DNA of 6,402 bases, taken from assembly GCA_965658375.1 (NCBI GenBank), contig CBFHSD010000088.1:1-6402 (forward strand). Reading direction: 5' to 3'. The notes beneath the pieces were generated by a model that was not told where the DNA came from, did not search any database, and saw nothing but the letters and a program-made list of their open reading frames with translations. The stretch comes from CBFHSD01 sp965658375 (GTDB lineage: Bacteria; Bacteroidota; Bacteroidia; Flavobacteriales_G; Salibacteraceae). Of the stretch, positions 1 through 5,063 are shown piece after piece. The number at the start of each line of letters is the position of its first letter. Position 1 is the stretch's first letter. The position numbers were made by a program, and so were the translations under genes.

Positions 1-555
1 AATCAAGAGGCTCTGCCTAGCTACCAAACAGACCTCAAAGGAGAATACCAAAGAGAAAACCTGAACACTGTTCTTAAAGCCTTTGAAATCATTCAAAAAA
101 GTGGAAGTTTCACCATTAGCCCTGAGCATCTCAGTAATGGATTAACAAACGTATCTCAAAATACCGGATTGTTAGGTAGATGGCAAATTCTAAATCATGC
201 ACCTCTTATTGTTGCTGACACGGCACATAATACCTCTGGAATTCAAGCGGTTATGAATCAAATTCATGAAACGCCATTCCACGCCTTACATATGGTTTTT
301 GGAACCCTATCTGATAAAGACCTGAATTCAATTTTACCATTGCTCCCAAAAAAGGGACTCTATTACCTATGCTCACCAGATATAGCGAGAGCTTTACCTG
401 CCAAAGAACTGAGTTTGAAAATGAAAGCCTACGGTTTCGAAAACCAAGTCTTTTCCTCTGTAAATGAAGCCTTTGGAGCAGCCAAGTCAAACGCCAATGA
501 GAATGACATGGTATTTGTTGGCGGTAGTACCTTTGTTGTTGCCGAAGTTCTTTAG
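1..555 (+). CDS. folC: Dihydrofolate synthase / folylpolyglutamate synthase, C-terminal part (5' end outside window)
   Basis: This cytoplasmic Mur-ligase-family enzyme joins glutamate to dihydropteroate and to reduced folates, using ATP. The reading frame is open from base 1 and ends at TAG, giving 184 residues of a protein that is usually about 400-430 long, so roughly the last 45% is present. Visible family motifs are LKGEYQREN near window residues 12-20 (the L.G.YQ..N signature), GRWQ at 59-62, and DTAHN at 73-77, which matches the D.AHN motif at the start of the C-terminal ligase domain. The segment VFGTLSDKD near 99-107 and the C-terminal FVGGSTFVVAE also fit FolC. The Thr in DTAHN, where Val or Gly is common, is a mild variation. 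No frameshift is seen. The gene is followed directly by a hairpin terminator and a tRNA gene, so it seems to end its transcription unit. The annotated start must lie upstream of this window. Confidence 0.93.
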   Translation, partial: NQEALPSYQTDLKGEYQRENLNTVLKAFEIIQKSGSFTISPEHLSNGLTNVSQNTGLLGRWQILNHAPLIVADTAHNTSGIQAVMNQIHETPFHALHMVFGTLSDKDLNSILPLLPKKGLYYLCSPDIARALPAKELSLKMKAYGFENQVFSSVNEAFGAAKSNANENDMVFVGGSTFVVAEVL

Positions 556-567
556 CGATTTCTTTTC

Positions 568-590
568 AAAAACAGGTGATCTTGTTTTTT
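568..590 (+). terminator. AT-rich hairpin terminator after folC
   Basis: Bases 568-576 (AAAAACAGG) pair with 581-589 (CTTGTTTTT), with one G-U pair, across the four-base loop TGAT. The 3' arm is itself a T tract, as in an A/T-symmetric intrinsic terminator. It begins 13 bases after the folC stop. It also overlaps the TTG that I propose as the -33 element of the tRNA promoter, so the space between the two units is very compact. The stem is AT-rich, so termination strength is uncertain. Confidence 0.55.
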
Positions 591-614
591 CAAATAAAAA
601 ATCAACTATATTTG
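582..614 (+). promoter_or_regulatory. Bacteroidota-type promoter of the tRNA-Val gene
   Basis: TATATTTG at 607-614 matches the Bacteroidota -7 consensus TAnnTTTG at every fixed base. A TTG at 582-584 lies 22 bases upstream, within the usual spacing for the -33 element of the primary sigma factor in this phylum. Transcription would then start near 620, leaving about 30 bases of leader before the mature tRNA at 652. Confidence 0.75.
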
Positions 615-617
615 CAG

Positions 618-654
618 CCCTATTTTAAAAATAGGTTGTGTTTAAAAAATAGGG
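618..654 (+). repeat. Inverted repeat in the tRNA leader with a competing second partner
   Basis: CCTATTTT at 619-626 is a perfect inverted repeat of AAAATAGG at 628-635, with one central base. The same left arm, extended to CCCTATTTT (618-626), is also perfectly complementary to AAAATAGGG at 646-654, which includes the first three bases of the mature tRNA. The near copies AAAATAGG at 628-635 and 646-653 form a direct repeat. This may be chance in AT-rich DNA, or it may affect 5' processing of the pre-tRNA. Confidence 0.4.
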
Positions 655-726
655 CGATTAGCTCAGCTGGTTCAGAGCATCTCGTTTACACCGAGAGGGT
701 CGGGGGTTCGAATCCCTCATCGCCCA
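652..726 (+). tRNA. tRNA-Val (anticodon UAC)
   Basis: This is a canonical 75-base cloverleaf that reads GUA and other valine codons. The acceptor stem GGGCGAT (652-658) pairs perfectly with ATCGCCC (719-725), and A726 is the discriminator base. The D stem is GCTC (661-664) with GAGC (675-678). The anticodon stem TCTCG (680-684) pairs with CGAGA (692-696) around loop TTTACAC, which places anticodon TAC at 687-689. The variable loop is five bases (697-701). The T stem is 702-706 with 714-718 (one G-U pair) around TTCGAAT. The 3' CCA is not encoded, since the bases after the discriminator are CAG, so it must be added by the CCA-adding enzyme. The gene stands alone with its own promoter and terminator. 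Confidence 0.96.
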
Positions 727-734
727 CAGAACAT

Positions 735-763
735 AAGCCGCATTTTTTGATGCGGCTTTTTTT
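735..763 (+). terminator. Rho-independent terminator of the tRNA-Val unit
   Basis: AAGCCGCA (735-742) pairs perfectly with TGCGGCTT (751-758) around an eight-base loop, and a run of seven T residues covers 757-763. The GC-rich stem core followed by a T run is a textbook intrinsic terminator, nine bases after the tRNA. Confidence 0.9.
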
Positions 764-813
764 ATGTGCTATTCTCTTCTTTTTCATGTCAATCTAGAAT
801 GAAGCCTGCTCCG

Positions 814-942
814 CTATTTGTAAGGAAATCCCTTACAATTTACATCCAAGTTAGCCTTCAAAGGCTTTCCAAAAAGCATTCCTGCGCTTACATTTGAATA
901 ACAAAATAAGCGCAGCAATAACAGAGATACCTCTTTAAGCAT
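814..942 (-). CDS. Doubtful 42-residue ORF with signal-peptide-like start; possible gene remnant
   Basis: On the minus strand an ATG at 942 opens eight bases after the stop at 951 of the ancestral lipoprotein frame and runs to TAG at 814-816. The N-terminus reads MLKEVSLLLLRLFCYSNVSA, which has a charged start, a leucine-rich stretch and a plausible cleavage site after SNVSA. About 22 residues follow, ending NCKGFPYK. It could be a tiny exported protein at the end of the metal-related cluster, or the first part of a larger exported protein whose remainder has been lost. Against coding, two perfect inverted repeats (818-838 and 882-915) lie inside it, and it resembles no family that I recognise. 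It sits beside a decaying gene, so it may simply be debris. Confidence 0.25.
   Translation of the reverse strand: MLKEVSLLLLRLFCYSNVSAGMLFGKPLKANLDVNCKGFPYK
818..838. repeat. Perfect 8-bp inverted repeat, 5-base loop
   Basis: TTGTAAGG (818-825) and CCTTACAA (831-838) are exact inverted copies separated by AAATC. Neither strand has a T run after it, so it is not a standard intrinsic terminator. It lies between the tRNA terminator and the end of the minus-strand lipoprotein pseudogene. A short AGCCTT/AAGGCT palindrome lies nearby at 853-866. Confidence 0.5.
882..915 (-). repeat. Perfect 9-bp inverted repeat downstream of the lipoprotein pseudogene; possible weak terminator
   Basis: CTGCGCTTA (882-890) and TAAGCGCAG (907-915) are exact inverted copies with a 16-base loop. 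It lies 36-69 bases beyond the ancestral stop at 951 in the minus-strand direction. Five T residues follow the stem on the minus strand, but only after a five-base gap, so it may end the minus-strand transcript weakly. It overlaps the doubtful ORF 814-942. Confidence 0.45.
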
Positions 943-950
943 TTCAGTAC

Positions 951-1789
951 CTAAAAGCGTATGTCAAAAGCTAAATCTTCTGCCAAAATATCTCCGTTGG
1001 TATTCTTCAATACCATGTTCACTTTCCAATAACCAGTCATAGTGAAATTCACTTGGCCTTTATAGTACCCATCTTGCACATGCACTGGATTTACATTGTT
1101 TGGAGAACCATGCCCATATCTGGCATTTCTGGTTCAATTTCTACGATTAAATCTTCAACTGCTGGCCAACTCATCATATTTTCTCTTTTAGAAACCTGAA
1201 CCTAGTAAGTATTCATAACTACATCCCAGCTTTGCTCTACAAGAGAAACGAAATAGCTACTTGAGTCTACCATCGATGTTTGTGAAACTATGAGAGGATC
1301 AGCTTTCTCAACTAAATCTATTCCAGCCAAAGTGGCGGTACCTTTTTGCATGTTTGAATAGTTGTGAACTTTGACACTTAAATCCCAAGATCCCATCATA
1401 TCGTTAGATGGCATCACAAACATGACATTTCCTTTAATTGATTTATCATCATCAAAAACAGTAGGTTGAGTAACAGAGCAAGCATGATTCATCCCAGAAT
1501 TCATATACATTACGGGCATAAGCTCTACATGTGCATCTGTAATTTGGTCGCCAGAAGCTGAATCGTATAAGGCTACACTTATTGTGTTGTGCCCCATGAA
1601 TAAATCTTCATTCCCATATACTACAACTCTTGTAGCTGCACCTTCTGCATAGGTCTCTCCAATTTTAACTAAGTTTTCGTAAGGCAGTTGTGGATCAGGA
1701 GTGCTTGAGTTATCATCGTCATCTTTATTACAAGCTAGAAGGATCAATGCAGACATTCCAACGAATGCCATATATTTAAATGGGTTCAT
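951..1789 (-). pseudogene. Broken gene for a FixH/YtkA-like surface lipoprotein (in-frame stop plus 1-base deletion)
   Basis: I chose the ATG at 1789 over the one at 1822 because it gives a clean lipoprotein signal: hydrophobic residues 5-19, lipobox LLAC with Cys20, then NKDDDDN. An acidic stretch in that place is a Bacteroidota lipoprotein export signal and suggests surface exposure. Reading stops at TAG (1202-1204) after 195 residues. The same frame continues beyond it with VQVSKRENMMSWPAVEDL and EIEPEMPDMG. Near 1112 the frame shifts, and another frame continues with GSPNNVNPVHVQDGYY and NFTMTGYW to a TAG at 951-953. Restoring one base (ATGGGCCATGGT) gives MGHGSPNN and a protein of about 279 residues. 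The intact first half (residues about 50-145, with MPVMYMNSGMNH and FVMPSNDMMGSW) and the broken second half look like two copies of one beta-sandwich domain of FixH/YtkA type, with Met/His residues suited to copper. The domain name is from memory of the family pattern. A shortened one-domain product may still be made. Confidence 0.75.
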
Positions 1790-1867
1790 CTTATTTTGAA
1801 TTAAGTCATTAATAATGAGCACACAAGAACATGTGCTGTAAGAAGTGATTGGGAAAAAAGGAATGAC

Positions 1868-2236
1868 TTATGCTTCTGGGGGTTGAGTGATCTTCAAATA
1901 GAAGCCAGTGCTAGAAGCACCAATTTGACCTAAAGTAGGTAAGGACAATTCTTGGAAAAAACACAAAAAACAAAATGAAGCTTTCTCCCGAAACATCAAC
2001 TCCAATTGTGGAATGAAAAGACCACTGATGTATTCTTTGTTTTCTTGATTGTGACTTGCAAGCATTTTAGAAAGATGGCAGCTCCCATTGCAGTTCAGCT
2101 CAGGTTTGTCTTTATTCACACAAAACAACTCGGTTATCTCTGCTTTATTCATTTCATAATTCACCCATACAACAGCATTATGCACTTGAGTGAATGCGAA
2201 TAAAATGAAAAGGAAATATGCCAATGCAGCTTTCAT
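1868..2236 (-). CDS. Small Cys-rich membrane/exported protein with CNGSC motif, conserved hypothetical of Bacteroidota
   Basis: The protein is 122 residues. It begins with a basic residue and a hydrophobic stretch at 5-19, which is a signal peptide or membrane anchor. The pattern NYEMNKAEI at 26-34, then LFCVNKDKPELNCNGSCHLSKML at 37-59, fits a common small Bacteroidota protein with spaced Cys residues (here C39, C49, C53) and the CNG.C.L.K core. I know this type as a hypothetical protein often found beside envelope metal genes. A second pair, C89 and C92 (SFCFLCFF), and the C-terminal PPEA are also visible. Cys and His53-55 region residues (CHLSK) could bind metal, but no role is proven. It appears to be first in a minus-strand cluster with the FixH/YtkA-like lipoprotein pseudogene 78 bases downstream. 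The start ATG at 2236 directly follows promoter-like boxes and a strong inverted repeat. Confidence 0.72.
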   Translation of the reverse strand: MKAALAYFLFILFAFTQVHNAVVWVNYEMNKAEITELFCVNKDKPELNCNGSCHLSKMLASHNQENKEYISGLFIPQLELMFREKASFCFLCFFQELSLPTLGQIGASSTGFYLKITQPPEA

Positions 2237-2242
2237 GAATTA

Positions 2243-2267
2243 CAAAGTTACAAGACAATTAAATCTA
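2243..2267 (-). promoter_or_regulatory. Candidate promoter boxes for the Cys-rich protein gene
   Basis: On the minus strand TAACTTTG at 2250-2243 fits the -7 consensus TAnnTTTG fully, but it ends only six bases before the ATG at 2236, so it would give a nearly leaderless mRNA. An alternative box, TAGATTTA at 2267-2260, misses only the last G and would allow a leader of about 15-20 bases. No clear TTG -33 element is placed correctly for either one. Confidence 0.4.
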
Positions 2268-2281
2268 AAATGTGTCTTGTA
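2249..2281. promoter_or_regulatory. Perfect 9-bp inverted repeat, candidate operator
   Basis: TACAAGACA (2249-2257) and TGTCTTGTA (2273-2281) are exact inverted copies with a 15-base AT-rich spacer. The repeat lies 13-45 bases upstream of the Cys-rich gene start. The spacer contains the promoter-like TAGATTTA, and the proximal arm touches the alternative TAACTTTG box. This is where a dimeric repressor or activator would sit. No T run follows on the minus strand, so it is unlikely to be a terminator for the HNH gene that ends at 2317. Confidence 0.5.
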
Positions 2282-2316
2282 TCACAGAAGCAGCAATTTT
2301 CTAATTGAAATATGAA

Positions 2317-2892
2317 TCAACTGGTTTCGTCTTCAATTTTCACATGCCCCCAATTCTCTCCGCTTCTAATCCTATTGAGTTGTGTATGAGTAATGCCAAA
2401 CTCTTTTGCTATTTTATACAGTGGGTTTTTTGACTTTTGAAGGCGTTTTTTCAAACGAATAACATCTGTTTCTGTGAGTGTTGCTCTTCTAATCCTTTTC
2501 TGAATAGTGTCTTTTGAAGCCTTCACTTTAGGATTGTTCATGTTGTGAGCCGTTAATCCTTTTTGATCAACCCAACGTAAATTGTTTGCCTTATTATTTC
2601 GATGATCATGATCAATGTGAATAACGTATTTATGGGCTACATCAGGAATTGACAAAAAGTTAATCGCTACCAAGCGATGTATCCCTACGCTAACGCTTTT
2701 ATACTTATCGCCCTTTAACACCATAAAACCACAGTAATCATACATCTGTAGCTTGGTGAATTTCTTAATAATCCAATCTGAATCTGGCGTCTTATGAAAT
2801 CGTATTCTTCCTAGGTTGGAAATCTGATAATCGTACTTAAATTGGTGATTTTGGTATTCAAGTGTTTTCCACTTTTCTCCAAAATTTGACAT
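2317..2892 (-). CDS. Free-standing NUMOD4-HNH endonuclease-like protein with C-terminal helix-turn-helix
   Basis: The 191-residue protein has three parts. Residues 6-31 (EKWKTLEY... YQISNLGRIRF) match the NUMOD4 DNA-binding motif of homing-endonuclease-type proteins. Residues 72-118 match an HNH_3-type nuclease: HRLVAINFL, then VIHIDHDHRNNKANNLRWV with H92, D94, N100 and NLRW at 104-107, then H116. The usual family form is VNHIDG, so Asn is replaced by Ile91 and Gly by His95; H92 and D94 are kept. Residues 138-184 (LTETDVIRLKK... IAKEFGITHTQLNRI... GENWGHV) form a helix-turn-helix of the kind that follows such nucleases. It likely binds and nicks or cuts DNA at a specific site. It lies alone between the Cys-rich gene and the divergent paaZ, with no intron, integrase or methylase beside it. 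Stop-to-start distance to the next minus-strand gene is 80 bases. Nuclease activity is inferred from the family. Confidence 0.85.
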   Translation of the reverse strand: MSNFGEKWKTLEYQNHQFKYDYQISNLGRIRFHKTPDSDWIIKKFTKLQMYDYCGFMVLKGDKYKSVSVGIHRLVAINFLSIPDVAHKYVIHIDHDHRNNKANNLRWVDQKGLTAHNMNNPKVKASKDTIQKRIRRATLTETDVIRLKKRLQKSKNPLYKIAKEFGITHTQLNRIRSGENWGHVKIEDETS

Positions 2893-3016
2893 CGGTTTAT
2901 TAGTTTAAATAACTCCTAACGAAGGAATTAGATACGGTAAAAATAACAAATCCAATGAAACCGTCATCCACCAATCAACGATTCTATACTTTTACACTCC
3001 TCAAAAAAACGATAGA
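2893..3016. other. Divergent intergenic region between the HNH gene and paaZ
   Basis: This 124-base AT-rich stretch must hold both promoters. A -7-like TACTTTTA at 2987-2994 (one base off TAnnTTTG) lies 22 bases before the paaZ ATG, but no TTG is found at proper spacing upstream. TAACTCCT (2910-2917) pairs with AGGAATTA (2923-2930) with one mismatch, forming a possible hairpin in the HNH leader. I see no clear operator and no Shine-Dalgarno sequence for either gene. Confidence 0.35.
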
Positions 3017-5059
3017 ATGAAAATTCAAAATTACATACATGGGCAATGGGTAAACGGTGCTGGCGAAGGCAAAGCGCTCAAGAATGCCGTTACTGGTGAG
3101 GTTGTTGGTTATGCAACTACCGATGGCCTTGATTTCAAAGGAATATTAGACTACGGAAGAAAAAATGGAGAAGCATTGCGTAAAATGACTTTTCAAGAAC
3201 GTGGTTTGATGCTAAAGGCATTGGCTTTGCACCTGGTTAAACACAAAAAGAAATTCTATGATATAAGTTTTAAAACAGGCGCTACTAAGGTGGATAGCTG
3301 GATTGATATTGAAGGTGGTTTTGGTAATTTGTTTGCAAACGCCAGCCTAAGAAGACAATTTCCTAATGCGCCATACCATGTAGATGGAGAGTTGCACCCT
3401 CTTGGAAAGGAAGGACACTTTGCAGGCCATCACATCATGGTACCAAAAGAGGGAATAGCAGTACACATTAATGCCTTCAACTTTCCTGTATGGGGGATGC
3501 TTGAGAAAGCAGCGGTAAACTGGATGGCAGGTGTACCGGCAGTTATTAAACCTGCCACCATAACATCCTATTTAACTGAAGCTGTAGTGAGAGAGATTGT
3601 AAACTCTGGTATTTTACCAGAGGGTGCATTACAACTCATTTGCGGTTCTGCAAGCGACATGTTAGACCATGTAGACAGTCAAGATGTGGTTACCTTTACT
3701 GGTTCTGCCAGTACGGGGCGCATGCTCAAGAGAACCGATGCCATTATAGACAATTCTGTACCCTTTAATATGGAAGCAGATTCTTTAAATGCAGCTATCT
3801 TAGGACCGGATGCAAGGCCTGGAACAATAGAATTTGACCTTTTCATAAAAGAAGTTAGAAAAGAAATGACCGTTAAGGCTGGACAAAAATGTACAGCAAT
3901 AAGAAGGGTTATTGTTCCTGAGAACCTCATAGAAGATGTAGAATCGGCACTCTGCAAACAACTCGCCAAAACTACGATTGGTTCGCCTTTGGACGAAACG
4001 GTGCGCATGGGCTCATTGGCCGGTGTAGCACAAAAATCAGAAGTGAGAGATCGTGTTCTTGAGTTGGCTCAACATCAAGAAATGGTTTACGGTTCTTTAG
4101 AAGAAGTAGATGTAATTGGCTCTAGCAATAAAGACGCTTTTATCTCTCCTATTCTAATGAGAAATGCTGAACCCTTTAAGCATACGGCCTGTCATGAAGT
4201 AGAAGCATTTGGACCTGTAAGCACCATTATGCCTTACAAAAACCTTGATGAAGCCATTGAATTGAGCAAGATGGGCAAAGGCTCATTAGTAAGCTCAATT
4301 GCAACCGGAAGCGATCAAGTGGCCAAAGAGTATACCACGAGAGCTGCTGCGTATCATGGTCGAATTTTAGTATTGAATGAAGAAAGTGCCAAAGAAAGTA
4401 CGGGTCATGGATCTCCTTTGCCTCTTCTTGTTCATGGTGGACCAGGTAGAGCTGGTGGCGGTGAAGAAATGGGCGGAAAAAGAGGGGTATTGCATTATAT
4501 GCAAAGAACCGCCATTCAGGGATCTCCAACCACGCTTACAGAAATTACCGGTATCTATCAATATGGTGGAAAGCAAGTGGAAAGCCAACCACATGTATTC
4601 AGAAAACACTTTGAAGAGCTTAACATAGGCGATACCGTTTTTACCGCCAAGCACACGGTGAGCGATGCAGACATCGTTAACTTTGCTAACGTAAGCGGAG
4701 ATAACTTTTACGCACATATGGATGCTACCTCTTTAGATGGAACCATCTTCGAACAGCGAGTGGCTCACGGATATTTCATCTTATCTAAAGCAGCTGGATT
4801 GTTTGTAGATCCTAAAAAAGGACCCGTTCTGTTGAATTACGGAATTGAGGATGCACGGTTCACTAAACCTGTATACCCAGGAGCTACAATTGGTGTAAGA
4901 TTTACAGTAAAAGAAAAAATTGATCAAGAGAAAAAAGATGCAGATGACATTGCAAAAGGAATTGTAAAATTCTTGGTGGATGTTTATGACGAAACAGGTG
5001 AAACCGTTGCCATAGCAACCATTCTTACAATGGTTAAGAAAATAGACCAAAGCAAATAA
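3017..5059 (+). CDS. paaZ: Bifunctional oxepin-CoA hydrolase / 3-oxo-5,6-dehydrosuberyl-CoA semialdehyde dehydrogenase
   Basis: PaaZ opens the oxepin-CoA ring of the aerobic phenylacetate pathway with its C-terminal MaoC-type hydratase domain. It then oxidises the resulting semialdehyde with NADP+ in its N-terminal aldehyde dehydrogenase domain. The 680 residues match the 681 of the E. coli enzyme. ALDH landmarks are NAFNFPVWG at 152-160, VIKPA at 176-180, FTGSASTG at 227-234, the base Glu253 (NMEADS), nucleophile Cys292 (GQKCTAIRR) and EAFGPV at 396-401. The hydratase domain from about 530 onward has SGDNFYAH with Asp562 and His567 (E. coli Asp561 and His566) and RVAHG at 581-585. All catalytic residues are present, so both activities are expected. 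The ATG is preceded by A-rich sequence typical of Bacteroidota starts. No paaABCDE, paaG, paaJ or paaK gene is in view, and the downstream neighbour is a sensor only four bases away. Enzymes of other CoA-linked pathways share this fusion, so the exact substrate is inferred. Confidence 0.93.
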   Translation: MKIQNYIHGQWVNGAGEGKALKNAVTGEVVGYATTDGLDFKGILDYGRKNGEALRKMTFQERGLMLKALALHLVKHKKKFYDISFKTGATKVDSWIDIEGGFGNLFANASLRRQFPNAPYHVDGELHPLGKEGHFAGHHIMVPKEGIAVHINAFNFPVWGMLEKAAVNWMAGVPAVIKPATITSYLTEAVVREIVNSGILPEGALQLICGSASDMLDHVDSQDVVTFTGSASTGRMLKRTDAIIDNSVPFNMEADSLNAAILGPDARPGTIEFDLFIKEVRKEMTVKAGQKCTAIRRVIVPENLIEDVESALCKQLAKTTIGSPLDETVRMGSLAGVAQKSEVRDRVLELAQHQEMVYGSLEEVDVIGSSNKDAFISPILMRNAEPFKHTACHEVEAFGPVSTIMPYKNLDEAIELSKMGKGSLVSSIATGSDQVAKEYTTRAAAYHGRILVLNEESAKESTGHGSPLPLLVHGGPGRAGGGEEMGGKRGVLHYMQRTAIQGSPTTLTEITGIYQYGGKQVESQPHVFRKHFEELNIGDTVFTAKHTVSDADIVNFANVSGDNFYAHMDATSLDGTIFEQRVAHGYFILSKAAGLFVDPKKGPVLLNYGIEDARFTKPVYPGATIGVRFTVKEKIDQEKKDADDIAKGIVKFLVDVYDETGETVAIATILTMVKKIDQSK

Positions 5060-5063
5060 GTCA

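Noticed and set aside
576..797. A 73-residue plus-strand ORF
   Set aside because: It runs straight through the tRNA-Val gene and its terminator, so it is a chance frame.
1100..1210. Programmed frameshift or stop-codon readthrough in the lipoprotein gene
   Set aside because: Two different recoding events would be needed within about 100 bases, and I see no slippery heptamer at 1112; decay or read error is simpler.
2006..2203. A plus-strand ORF of 65 residues
   Set aside because: It lies antisense to the Cys-rich gene, whose motif-bearing frame is far more convincing.
2981..3018. ATTCTAT (2981-2987) and ATAGAAT (3012-3018) inverted repeat ahead of paaZ
   Set aside because: Seven AT-rich bases with a 24-base gap are expected by chance, and the right arm overlaps the start codon.
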